A model generated the notes under the pieces. That model saw only the letters and a program-made list of their open reading frames with translations, did not search any database and was not told the origin of the DNA. A DNA stretch of 64,000 nucleotides from Paracyclopina nana (lineage: Eukaryota; Arthropoda; Copepoda; Cyclopoida; Cyclopettidae). Position 1 is the first letter of the stretch. Each line of letters starts with the position of its first letter. Below are positions 36,001-47,089 of this stretch, in pieces. The stretch is taken from contig JAGUCH010000005.1 in assembly GCA_019096065.1 (NCBI GenBank), forward strand, positions 3,968,001 to 4,032,000. Reading direction: 5' to 3'. Made by a program: the position numbers and the translations under genes.

Positions 36001-39000
36001 ATTCTCTCAAGATGATAATATACCACAGAGGATAATCCATTTTACGAAGAAATCTTCAATTGGGGGAAATCTGCCGCCTGCATTTGATGGCTCCACCTTC
36101 AGAAAAGTCTATTAAATAGAAAAGTGAAACAATTTAGATCCAAGTTTATTAGGCCATTTTGAGTAAAGTGAAGCACTGTTAGAAAGGAACGTCATCATTA
36201 TCATCGTGGTCTTCTTTCTATTCAATAATCGTGGTCGTCCTAAGCATCTTGGTCGTGCGCCTACCTCAAGGGTCCTAGACCGTATATAATTAATGTCAAA
36301 ATGTAATTAACGGGTCAACAATGAACCTTTTAATGGCTGGTGACAGATGCGCTTTAAAAACCATTTTAAATGGTTTGCTGATGCAATGAAATGTGTTTGA
36401 AATTATTCGCTGAATTCTTATCAGCAGGTCCTTGAAAATGCCAGTCATAAAATTCCATGAAAATCCATGAATTTCAAACAAAAGCCCATTCTGAGAAAAA
36501 ATTGAGCCTATCAAGGAACATCAAAGCTCATTTTTTCTGTCTGAGTACTGTTTTCGCAAGCTTGCACATAGCTGCAAGCAAAAAACCTCAAAAAGGCCAT
36601 AATGTAAACAAAGAGGTTGGGTGATGACCCCATTTAGCAGAGTCGCGCCCGATGTCAGTAAGTCTGCAGCTGACCTTGGAGCTTTACGCGCGATTTTGCT
36701 CATCTTTAAGCCGGACATGGAAAATGACTAATGACTTCGTTCATAATCATCTTCTTCAATTGGCACCCATCCCTTGACCCCCTAGGGGATCGGGCCGAGA
36801 CCCAGCTAGCTCATTTGCAACTGGCTGACTGACAACAAGATGCTTCAAACCATAATGTGCATAAGTGATGGTGACCGTGGGTGTCCCAGGGTCACATATT
36901 ACTACTGAATGCCTGGGATAATTCCTGGGAATTGGCCAAACATTCCTCCACAAAGGCTCAAAAATGATCTTGACCCCGTGATCTCTGATTCACCACCATA
37001 TAATGCATGAAAGCTCTGGAGATGATAGTTTTAAGCCCGACAAACCTGAACCAAAGCTGTTGAAAAAAAGCCTCTTGGCGAAGAAGCGGTGAGACACTCC
37101 CATTAATCTTTTTGCATGAGGATGGCCGACAGAATTACATGTATATACCAATTTGAGGTGCCTCAGGTAGCAACGGGTAATTAGTCATACTTGGGTAATT
37201 TATTGTTGGTGATCAATAGTTCATATCGGAATTATTGAATTTTTCTGAGGTCAGGGTCGGCTATCAATGATTCATATAAGGAAGTCTTACGATTATTTTG
37301 AGCCTGAAATTACAATGTTTTTCGTTGCGCGGCGGATCATTAAAATTCTTATTTAAGCTCACTGCGAACCTATCTCTAAAGAAAACTTGCCGCCATATAA
37401 ACGAAATCAGCTCTACAAACCTGCAACACCAATTCTTATATTGTGAGTCTTTTTATTATGGTCTCAAGCTAATCAACTGAGCACCAAATGATTTATGATA
37501 ACTCTGCACCTCCATTGCGGTTTGGCCTTTTTCTTAAAGCAAAGGAGGGTGACCTTGCAGTGAAACCTCCTCATGGAGCTCGGATCGGATGACAACGCAG
37601 TCTTTTATGAATATTTATCAATCTGTGTTTTAGGGTGTGCCCGAAATGATGATAGACCATTCGAAGAGAAAATTGTGCAATATTTTCCCATCTCGCCGAT
37701 CCATGTACGTAGCCGATTTATAGGTCATTTATTCAGGTCACTCTCCCATTTGTACTTTGGAAAATATCCTCAGAAAATAGTATTTTGACTACGAAAATGC
37801 CTAATTGTGCGTGAACGAAAGCTTGTATATTTTTTCCTTCAAACTTGAATACCTTCATTAAAAGATTTGGCCTCCCGTCATCATCAACATGGAAAATTAG
37901 TAATTATCACTCCGAAGCAATTAATCGGTTCCTTATTGATTTTTCAATCTTTCCGGGCATTATTTCATATTTAGCTGAAAGTAATCGTAGGTTTTTCCTT
38001 CACATTTACAATTCACATTATCGCATTTTACACTTACTGCGATGCAGCATGGGCACACATTCCGAGGGCTAGCGGCATTTTCTTGTTTACAAAGGACCCA
38101 CTTGTAGCGATGTTCAAGTCCACGTGTGGTTTAATGCGGTCCTTTCGTGGAGTGGAACATGGACCGTAAATTAATGTGACACTTCTTTCAAAATGATGAT
38201 GACGACACTATGATATCATACAGCCCCTCAAAAATCACAATGCTTTCCCAATATTTTCCCCCCAAATTGAATTGTCCATACGCCTTTTTACTTACCTCCC
38301 ACGTACGCAAAATGAATGGTAGTCCAACTGCAGAAGCTCCACTTTTTTCACTTGGACCATACTATAACTATATGGATGTGTTTGTAAAAAATGGACCCCC
38401 TAGGGATCAAAGCATCTGAAGCATAGCTTGGACAGCAGCCTCCCCTTTTGAGGGTCACGTGACCCTGTCAAGGCTAACGCATCTTTCCTGGCCACACACA
38501 CACTGGGGGATAACTTACACCTTGAAGCACACACCTCGCATAAGTGCAAACAATGGCTCGTAAAGTAGGCACGTTTTCGGGGGCCCAATCACACACTGAA
38601 AATGATTCGGCCATATGGAAAATATCCGCTTAATTAGTACTATATGTAAAGGGCTGCTTCAAATGAGTGATTCTCCATGAAGCTTTTCAGGGCGTGTGTG
38701 AAATACGCGCCACTTTATCATGATGTCCACGCGTGGGCAGCAGACGCGAATCATAGAATATTGTCTAAAAAGTTTATATTGCATGTAAAAACCTTATATC
38801 CTCATTACTTTATGGAGATTGTCCAGGCTTTTGTAGTAGATGGTTATCTAAAATAGTATACAGGGCTATATATGCTTCGATAAAACAGAGAGGACCCCAC
38901 CACGATTTTGAATTTGCAATGCACACCCCTAAGGTCAACAAGCAACCTGATAAGAATCTCGCAGTGGAAGCGCGAAGAAATCAAAGTCCTTGAAAAATTG

Positions 39001-40420
39001 GTGTTGTACCGCGCGATGTGGTCAACAAGCCATAAAATCATAAATAAATATGGACAAATCTGTTTCGCATCTAGTCGTTGCTCAGGAAGTCGTATAAAGT
39101 TGCACAGCAATATTTTTTGGTCTTGACCTCGCCTTCTTTTATGCATGCCAAGAAGATTCACTCACAATTTGAGCATGAAAGTTCGTGGTCCAATCTCTGC
39201 CACATCGCAGACGTGGACGACTTGACAATGCCATTTTTGACGAAAACATCATTCATGAGCTTCGTTGAAGCTTCTTCCTTGAACCCTATATTTATGGGTA
39301 TTTCTGGCTTTATTGTTGCTGACACCCACCGATTTGTGAGCTGTGATCAATCAAATGCGGATATTTGCGTTATTTCCAAAAGGGCTATCCGTAGTTATTT
39401 AGCTTTAAAAAACCAGCCCCTTTTTTTGATGGCGCTTATTTCGTTGAAATTTCCACCACCCTTTTTTGCCTTGGATACTAAATGAAGGTTTTGAGCAATT
39501 CTGGCGATTCACACCTACCTTAATTCATTCAACGTTCTGGCTTTGGCTGCTGAGAAGAAAAAACTCATGATGTCATAATTCAGGCAATCAAAATTATGCA
39601 TGCATCGAAAAGCGCTTGTATGCTATGGTCACATTTCTGCATACAATGAAAAGTGAGAAGAAAATAAAAAACATCTGCTGCCTTGAGAATTTGTCGACAT
39701 TTTTACGAGTAGTTTTTGTGGTTGTACCTTTAGCTACGCCCAAAACACTTATAAAAGCCACAAGGTTGCCTAATTAGTCCTTGAGTTGGTGATTTGTTGG
39801 AAAGAATCTCCTTTTTCTGGCTCATGAATATGAAGTGGTCAAGGACTCATCACCATCTTCGACATGAAATTATCACTTAAGCAAAATATGAAGATGAGAA
39901 GTCATGCAAAAAAGTTTAAATGCAAATTGCCCAAACTAATGATCCATTTGTGCGCGGACATGCCAATATTTAGCAGGCCTTATTATTTTTCCCCTCGCTT
40001 CAAATAATAATAGGGCATTACTTCAAAAGAGGAAAAAACAGCTATCATGATTAAGCCGTCTATTTTTTAATCAACCCATTTTTCAAACGTGTATTTTTTG
40101 CTTACGCATGAAGAAGCTTACTAATGGGTGCGTGAAAAAAACCCCGAATGGGAATACCGATAATATCGAGTGGGCATCATTTTGCTATATAGGATTCTAC
40201 TTGCCTCCAAAATGCAATAGATGGAGCTATTCTGGCGTCGTTTGAGAGTGCAAGGCATAAAAGTAGCAAAAATTCATGCGCTAACCTGTCTGCGCTGTTT
40301 CAGCCCGCCGCGGCGGTTGCGCTGCTGCTGTACTACTAAATTGTATGGATGTGCGTGAGCCTTATGTGTGCTGATGATTCAGCTTTTCCACACATCTGCT
40401 TTAAATTCTGTAAAATCACA
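27001..40420. other. Gene desert, right half
   Basis: AT-rich single-copy-looking DNA with no convincing exon. A frame at 32166-32528 (+, 120 codons) has no recognisable domain or splice context. A short CA microsatellite lies near 31800. CACGTG occurs near 28050, 28555, 29730, 30450, 32325, 34211, 38121 and 38456. Sequence from about 40200 to 40420 should contain the 5' end of the ISL2EU element; I could not define its terminal repeat. Confidence 0.4.
31798..31814 (+). repeat. CA dinucleotide microsatellite
   Basis: About eight uninterrupted AC units in noncoding sequence. Confidence 0.7.
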
Positions 40421-42185
40421 ATGCCTGGTTCAATTTGTATTGTTAATGGTTGCAAGTCTCGTAGTTCTAAAAGGGATCCAATGGCGTTTTTTTGCGTGAT
40501 TCGTAAGTGTAAAAAGCAAACCGAGAAATGGCTCAAAGTTCTGGGAAAGAAAAACCCCGATGGCTCTGACTGGGTACCCAAGTCTTACTCAAGAATTTGT
40601 GGGCTGCATTTCATAAATGGTATGCCAAGCAATGATTTGAGTAGTCCATCATATCTTCCTACAATTACTAACGGCAGCCACTCGTCAAGATCTATCGAAA
40701 ATCAAAACCGTCACAACCGTGTAAGAAAATCTGAAATAAATGCCTCTTATTTAGAAATAATGTTTTTGTTAATTATTCATCAGAGTACTGCTCGAGCTGA
40801 AAGAGCTTTTCGAGCACAACAGCCAGCCAAACCTCTAGAGGCAGCAAAAGTGAAAGGAGCCACCAAGACTAAAAGTGTGGGTACCTGGACTGGGCCGCTA
40901 CTTGTACCTGAGATTGAAGAAGCAAAAAAGGAGCCTTCTTGCAATACAGTCAGTTATTTAATAATGCAAACTTTGAAACCACTAAAATCAGGGTTGTAGT
41001 TATCTTGCTATTTCTTAAGTGCATATCAACCTAATTACAAATCCTCTTTTCCGAATCGGTATCAATATTTAATTACGATTCGATAAAAATGTTCACAAAA
41101 GACAAAAGTTGATTCTAGCACTCAAGCAATTAATATTCTTAAACACGCAATTATATGGATCATGGAGGTAGAACATTCATAATCTTATCAAGAACACTAT
41201 CATTGAGTTAGCATTACTAAAAACTGACATACAGCTCATTCATAATCGTATCACTCAACAAGTCTTAAAAAGTGATGCTGTTTGCCGATCAATGTGTGGC
41301 ATTTCTCTGAAGTTTTACCACCAGTCTTTGGGCCTTCTTGGACAAAAATTAAAGTTTGGTCACATGCTTACAAAAGAAGACCAACTAGTGCTGTATTTTC
41401 AGAAGCTGAAGACAGCAGAAACCTTTGCCAATCTTGCTGTCTTTTATGAGATAAGTGCACAGTCCATATCAAAGATATTTCATCATATCTTAGATGAGCA
41501 CTACAAAATTGCTTCTGAAATTTTGTTTTGGCCCAGCAGAGAGGCTATTGATGCTACAATGCCAGAGAGCTTCAAGAAAAGCTACCCAGCAACAAGGGTT
41601 ATCATCGATGCATTTGAGGTGAAGATTCAATCACCAAAGTCTGTGGATGCAAGTGTGCTCTGCTACAGTAGCTATAAAAGCTCTCATACAATGAAAGTCT
41701 TGATTGGAGTTGCTCCTAGTGGCCAAATCACTTTTATTAGCAAAGCTTTTGGAGGACGAATCACTGATGGTCAACTCACAAATGAATGTGGCATCCTGAG
41801 TCTCCTTGAGCCTGGTGATCAAGTTATGGCAGACAAAGGTTTTCCCACTATTGAAGAGGATGTCTTAGGAAAACAAGGATTCCTTGTGATGCCCCCAAGA
41901 AAAGTGCAAGGTCGACAGTTTAATGACCATGAAAATACAGTTGGGTATAAGATTGCCTCAACAAGAATCCATGTTGAGCGAGTGATCCAGAGGATCAAGC
42001 AATTTAAAGTGCTGAGACATGTTGACCATCACACGTACAAGAACATCAACTTAATGCTGTTTGTTCTTGCATATGTGGTCAATAATCTTGACCCACTTTT
42101 CAGTTCTGGTCCTTGGTCAGAGGAAAGTGATGATGAAGATATCACTAATTTTGCTGATGAAATTATTGATTCCTTCCAAAAATAA
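40421..42185 (+). CDS. THAP-domain DDE transposase of the ISL2EU element
   Basis: Exons modelled as 40421-40720, 40784-40948 and 41172-42185, giving 492 residues. The first intron is 63 bases and in frame, so the reading frame also stays open through it; the second uses a weaker GTCAGT donor and is less certain. Residues 1-90 are a THAP zinc finger: CIVNGC, the RICGLHF Cys/His pair and a PSYLPTI box. A helical region and a helix-turn-helix-like segment (YEISAQSISKIF) follow. The DDE_Tnp_4-type nuclease shows its triad in VIIDAFEV (Asp), VMADKGFPT (Asp) and RIHVERVIQRIK (Glu). It would bind the element ends and catalyse cut-and-paste transposition in the nucleus. No stop or frameshift breaks the frame. 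The gene converges with the YqaJ gene on minus. Confidence 0.88.
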
Positions 42186-42379
42186 AAATAGCTTGAGCCA
42201 TTGCTGCATCAGACATTTTTACTTGTTTTTCCCTTTCTCAAAAAGCTGCAGATCATGCCATTTCGTGCATGGATACGTTTATCCTACAGCACATTCATAT
42301 ATTTACTGCATTTCATACAGAGCGTATCCAATAGAGACCGTCGGGTGCAACACGGAGCAGAGCGGACCTGCTACAATTG

Positions 42380-43043
42380 CGGCATGGGTAAAGAGATAAA
42401 GCGATAAATCGAGAAAACGATAAATATTCGCGCTCAGGTGTGAAATTTTGCGCTTTATTTTGGTGGTCAATTTTTCGTTTTACTTTGGGGTAAAACGATA
42501 AAATGGAATTATTCTCATCACACTACAGCCATTTGAAAGGCTCACTCTGCTATACCTTAGCTCTATTGTTACTGTATACTATATGCCCTAGATCCTGGGC
42601 ATAGGCATGTTGACAAGAACCTTTTTTGCACTTTTTTCAGAAATACCAAGAGTAATGCAACAAAAAACTAAATCCAAGCTCAAAAAAGAAAATTATTTAG
42701 CTAGATGATAGCTAGCTAAGCATTCTGATATAAAGTTTTGAGCTTATGGCAATGTTCTTGGAACACAAGAAAGCTATTCCACAATCATTGAATACTTTAA
42801 CATAGCAATATAATGGTAGGTTAGGACACTTATAGTAATAAAATATACTAAATATAACATTAGGCTTGGTTAAAGAATTTTTCAATAAAGAATATTGAAG
42901 CTGCATCTTATATCTATCATTTTATCGTTTTACCCCAAAGTAAAACGAGAAATTGACCCTGAGAATAAAACGCAAAAATTCACACATAGGTGCGAATATT
43001 TTGCGATTTATCGGTTTATCGTTTTAACGCTTTACCCATGCCC
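42380..43043. mobile_element. Mutator-like MITE nested in the ISL2EU element
   Basis: A 664-base non-autonomous element flanked by exact 9-base duplications CTACAATTG at 42371-42379 and 43044-43052. Terminal inverted repeats of about 126 bases (42380-42506 and 42918-43043) start with CGGCATGGGTAAAG on one side and GGGCATGGGTAAAG on the other, and align to about 80 percent by eye. Both include an identical stretch, CGTTTTACTTTGGGGTAAAA. Long terminal repeats with 9-base duplications are the hallmark of the Mutator (MULE) superfamily. The interior has no coding capacity. The element lies between the transposase stop at 42185 and the YqaJ stop at 43216 and disrupts neither gene. Confidence 0.88.
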
Positions 43044-43215
43044 CTACAATTGTCGTTTTTTGAGCTACTAAATGGCATATATGCGCTGTAGATTGAGTGA
43101 CATCTTTATCAAATCAGACTATGCATTTCAATGGAATTGAGAGAGAGATTGCAATTTAGCACAATAAAAACAAAAGTTGCTTAAAATAAAGCTTTTCCAA
43201 TGCACTCACACAATT

Positions 43216-44667
43216 CTAAATGAGAGTTTCATCATAACTGACTGATACTAATTTGTGATCACTTGAGCTGTACACAAAAAGATCAGCTCGTCTTGCATTA
43301 GTGACAAACATAGACAGCTGAACTTGGGTATAGTAAGAATGTTTTTTGTCCAATTCCCCATTCTTCAAGTATGGCACATCTATTTGCCTGTCCATGCAAG
43401 AGAAGGGACATTTGATCTCAAGCAGAACCAGCTCACCATCACTAGTGAGGATGAGTCCATCTGGTGAGGCAGCCAGCCAAGGCATCTCAGTCTTTATGAC
43501 CAATCCAACAAGAAGTACTTGGTGACTGGTTAATTCCATGTACTTTTCTCGTGCATGCTCCTCTTGAGCCATACCGTATTTAAGAGCAGGAACTCCATCC
43601 AAGCTCTTCATATTCTGGAAATATCCAGCCCTGGTCGAATCAGCTCTTGCCTTCCAGATTAGGTGAGCTCTGGAGGCAGTAATTCGTTTTTTCCTCTCAA
43701 TTAGCCATTCATTGGACAATGACTGTCGCACAGTTGATTGGCAGATTCCAATAGCCTTTTTTCGAGAGACAACCACATTTTTTTCGTAAAAATCCAGTTT
43801 TTCATCTGGCAGCTTTGGAGTAGCAGAGACAGCAGACATATCTTCAGAAAATACCTTGTCTTTAACCCATTCAGGAAAACTAATTGGAGGGGGGAGAGCT
43901 TGTTGGACCTGCCTTTCCTTTTTAGATGAAGTCTGAAACAAAAATTAAATCTTCATTACTTAGGCTGAACATTCTTTAGCTACCCAAACATGTGAGACTA
44001 AATTTGGTATGAATACCAATAAAGGTTGTGTCAAAGTTTTCAGATAAGGGTTAATATTCACCTCTAAACAAAGAACCTTGAAGAGAGGATTGTTTGTGTT
44101 ACCAGCTGCTTTCATCGCTTCCAAATGCTTCCTCTTTGCCTCAATTGACACACTTTTGAAGTTATGGTCAGGAGCCCTAACGTCATTCAAGAAAATTTTG
44201 TCCAATTCTTGCCCTTTGGGATAAAGTCTTTTTCCAAGACTGGACGGTGCTTTGAATGTACACTTAACATCAGTGGAAGACTCCACCCTTTCATTATTTA
44301 TGAAGTGGAAAAGGGCAGCTATATGCTTGCAAATTGAGGCGCCTATAAAATTAAATGTTAAACACATTTCCTTAAGATTTAATGAGAGCTATTTAGTAAT
44401 ACCTGCTGGACAGTTGCAGTGGGATCCCATAACTTTGCGATCATTACAAATGGTAATGCACACGAACCACGGCGAATCAGTGACATTAGTTTGTCGGATG
44501 CAACGACCGCTGATTTCTGTTAGTTTTCCGGACTGTCTCACTTCTTTCACTTGAGAAACGTGGTAAGCCTTTGATAGTTCCATCCCCTTATCAACTGTAG
44601 AATCTCTTGGAGAAGGCACTCCCCACGAAATGTTCAAGAAAGAGGTCAATATGGTTTGATTTGCCAT
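43216..44667 (-). CDS. SWIM zinc finger plus YqaJ-type nuclease of the ISL2EU element
   Basis: Three exons on minus: 44667-44403, 44342-44062 and 43932-43216, GT-AG, frame kept; 420 residues. An alternative upstream Met in the same frame lies at 44715. The SWIM zinc-binding motif spans the first intron: HCNCPAG joined to ASICKHIAAL gives CxC...CxH, which supports that splice join. The last exon carries a YqaJ/lambda-exonuclease-like domain with ITASRAHLI, GMAQEEHAREKY, AASPDGLI, VLLEIKCPFS (the ExK motif) and a late YYTQVQLSM. Such proteins accompany ISL2EU transposases and probably act on DNA ends during transposition; the exact step is unknown. Although the fold is shared with phage recombination nucleases, the introns and the partner transposase show this copy is eukaryotic. 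Confidence 0.87.
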
Positions 44668-45137
44668 TTTCACATTCACATGTTTTTGAGCTGAGAATTT
44701 GTTATGCCAAATCAAAACAAATTTTTTGCATGCATTTACTTCTTAAAAATCAGCCAGAGATTGACAAAAAGTGCCATGAAATATAGAAGTTTGGTCACAA
44801 TAATACTTTCTGGAAATTATGTTCATTGTGCACGACTTTTTGTACCGGCATGGCTTTAGCAGGCCCAATTTTTGCAACATTTTGCAAATAGTTCGCTCAA
44901 ATTTGATAATAACACTTCAGTTATGGACTAAAAATATGGTTCCAAGTAAAGAGTAAAAGCGTTTTTCAAGCCAAATGAGGAGACAACATATTTATTTAAT
45001 AGTTTCTGTATTTAGAAGTTACATATGTTGAAAACTATGACTTTTGACTCATCTAGCTAGGCAGTGCATGCGACGCGGAAAACTTCCTATTTCAACCGCT
45101 AGAGCAGATATGGATATGGGAAAGGTTTCCTATAGCC

Positions 45138-45197
45138 TTTTATATACTGTAATACGATTTCCTCGTGTTATAATTCAGTTTACCGATCCGACTCAGC
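45138..45197. repeat. Repeat arm with inverted copies downstream
   Basis: 45138-45169 recurs in reverse complement at 45699-45730 (core ATCGTATTACAGTATATAAA), and 45167-45197 recurs in reverse complement at 46480-46509 (core GGTAAACTGAATTATA). This links the start of the repeat cluster to both foldback elements further right. Confidence 0.7.
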
Positions 45198-45348
45198 TCT
45201 TTTATATCACAGTTCTTTCTAAGCAATTTGGGGGATATTAAATACTTAACGGCCCTGGAATCAAATTTGAGGGATTTTAAGTAGTTTAATGCCCTCATAT
45301 TCCATGGAACTAATCAACATTCCAAAGAAGTTAGAAAAAGAGAGAATC

Positions 45349-45418
45349 ATCCAAGATTTGAACCTCAGCCAGGTGGATCAGCATTCCAATACTCTTGCCA
45401 CTGAGCTATGGTGACACC
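45349..45418 (-). pseudogene. tRNA-like sequence 1
   Basis: The minus strand begins GGTGTCACCATAGCTCAGTG, with an A-box-like segment, and ends with a B-box-like GGTTCAAAT; a T-run follows downstream. Anticodon and acceptor stems do not pair properly, so a functional tRNA is unlikely. It looks like a tRNA pseudogene or a tRNA-derived SINE head. Confidence 0.5.
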
Positions 45419-45489
45419 ATGAAAAATGCATGCTATGTATAGGACTTAAACATAATTTAAGTCAGATAAAGAAACCAAAAAAATTGAGG

Positions 45490-45559
45490 AACGACTGGGG
45501 TTTGAACCCTAGACTGCGGAATCAAGAGCCAAGCGCTCTAACCACTATGCCATAGGTGC
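45490..45559 (-). pseudogene. tRNA-like sequence 2
   Basis: The minus strand reads GCACCTATGGCATAGTGGTT, then AGAGCGCTTGG, a B-box-like GGGTTCAAACCCC, and a run of seven T, a possible Pol III terminator. The acceptor and anticodon stems do not close, so it is called a tRNA-like relic. Confidence 0.5.
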
Positions 45560-45684
45560 AATTCACATGAAATGCAATTTAAAAGTCTATTTTATTGCTC
45601 TCAAACCACTGGATGCTAGCTGATGAGAGCCAGTGATACATAGCATAAAAACCGAGCAGCATTTTCTAGGGCACGGGGCAGCCC

Positions 45685-46012
45685 GGTAACTTCATTAAAA
45701 CACTCGAAAATCGTATTACAGTATATAAAATTGTATATTTTGAGCTGGGGCACATAAAATTGGGTCATTATATCTATTTATATATGTAAACAATTTATAA
45801 AACAAGCTAATAAAATAGCTGAGCAAATTTTGTAAAGTAAAAATCGAGTGGCATTTTTGCGGGCTCGAGCTTGCGAGAGCCAAGTAATGCTACGAGATTT
45901 TTACTTTGCAAAATGAGCTCAGTTATTTTGTTAGCCTGTGTTATAATTAGTTAACTTATAAATACGATTTTATATGACAGAAAGTCAATTTTCAAATGTT
46001 AATGAAGTTACC
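45685..46012. repeat. Foldback element 1 (long imperfect palindrome)
   Basis: The two halves are reverse complements over about 150 bases each, with gaps. Outer ends are GGTAACTTCATTAA on the left and its complement on the right. Inner matches include AATAGCTGAGC against AATAACTGAGC, then GTAAAGTAAAAATC against GCAAAGTAAAAATC. The tip lies in a GGGCTCGAGCTTGCGAGAGCC segment near 45860-45885. No coding capacity. It resembles a foldback or MITE-type element. Confidence 0.8.
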
Positions 46013-46260
46013 AGACCATGCAATCTTGACTTAGCATCTGATCCATTACTTTAAAGGCTTGGGTTGAGAGGCCCTCAGTAGGGCAAGAGTAGTTGAAAGT
46101 GTTAATCAATCAATTAAAAATTGTGCATTTTGAATTTGGCACTTTTTGGAGCTTAAAGATCTGTTAGATCAAGTTTTGTCTGGTATCTCTGATAGAGACT
46201 CTACTCTTAGCTCAGCTTAGAAGAAGAATAAAAAGGAATTCTAGCAACAACTTTTCTAAC

Positions 46261-46334
46261 TGTAATGGTAGCTCAGGCAGTAGAGCGCTGGATTCCTAAT
46301 CCTTGGTTACAGGGTTCGATCCCCATTCATGGCA
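46261..46334 (+). pseudogene. tRNA-like sequence 3
   Basis: The plus strand has a good A-box-like GGTAGCTCAGGCAGTAGAGC and a B-box-like GGGTTCGATCCCC, followed by a T-run. The anticodon stem is broken beyond three pairs and the acceptor stem does not form. A tRNA-derived relic or SINE head is more likely than an active tRNA. Confidence 0.5.
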
Positions 46335-46532
46335 TTTTTTCTCCTTTTTTCTGCAATCGGATTTACTCCTTGGACAATGTCATTGTAACAGAGGAGCAAC
46401 ACACCTTATAAAATACTTTATAATGTGTGTCACTTGATAAAGTTAAACGTCAGAGCTTTTATATATGTGTAGTAATATGAACTGAGACGAATTGGTAAAC
46501 TGAATTATACATGCGAAAATTGCTTTCCATCA

Positions 46533-46660
46533 TATAAAATAGCTGACCTTGGATTTTAAAATGGAAAAACACTCGTACAATTACAGCCCTCGCAGGCTCG
46601 GGCTAGTAAAGCTGTACTCGAGTTTTCCCATTTTAAAATCCTCGCTCAGCTATTTAATGA
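46533..46660. repeat. Foldback element 2, related to element 1
   Basis: A second palindrome: GGATTTTAAAATGGAAAA on the left faces TTTTCCCATTTTAAAATCC on the right, and AAATAGCTGA faces TCAGCTATTT. Just outside, 46671-46688 matches the reverse complement of 45737-45754 in element 1 (GAGCTGGGGCAC core). Shared spacing of these blocks shows both belong to one repeat family. Confidence 0.75.
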
Positions 46661-47089
46661 CCCTACTTAACGTGCCCCAGCTCGAAATAAATAACTATTA
46701 CAGCAAAGCTCTCGATTCTTACGTCATGGGTAAACAGAATGGCGTATTAATAATCATCATGAGGGAAAATCGATGGAAGGTCCTAAATAAGGAAAGATAT
46801 GCTTTCTAGGTTTTTACTATATTTTGACGATTGGCCATTTCTAAAGAATCGAAAAACGTTAGGAGATGTTTACTTCTTATAACACTTATGCTAGATTGTA
46901 TTATCCTGTATCTGCCCGAGTCACATACTTAAGTACAAAGTTTTGCACATCTCTGAGCATGACAGAGTAGTTCTCCTTCATTTTCCTGACTACTATAGGC
47001 ATGTCTAGAAAAAGTGATTGCAAGCTACGAAGGAGGTGCAATGTTAGTTGTTAGCTGGCCTCAAGCTTGGAAGCATTGGAAGCAGCACA

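Larger units (their letters stand above)
40421..44667. mobile_element. ISL2EU-type DNA transposon (coding part), two convergent genes
   Basis: The plus-strand gene encodes a THAP plus DDE transposase, and the minus-strand gene a SWIM plus YqaJ nuclease. Known ISL2EU elements (IS4EU/PIF-Harbinger-related) carry this pair, so the two genes are read as one mobile element. Both frames are open and the catalytic residues are present, which suggests a fairly young copy. The outer boundaries are not fixed because I found no clear terminal inverted repeats beyond the two genes; coordinates give the coding span only. A 664 bp MITE is inserted between the two 3' ends. Confidence 0.8.

Noticed and set aside
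43216-44667. YqaJ nuclease as a viral or phage remnant
   Set aside because: The gene has introns and a SWIM finger and faces an ISL2EU transposase, so it belongs to a eukaryotic transposon.
40255-44885. GCAAAAATT with a nearby GCTAA at both flanks as ISL2EU terminal repeats
   Set aside because: The match is only nine bases plus a loose second block and does not extend outward, so the ends remain undefined.
45490-45559. Functional tRNA gene
   Set aside because: Anticodon and acceptor stems cannot be closed, so only a tRNA-like relic is called; the same holds for the two neighbours.
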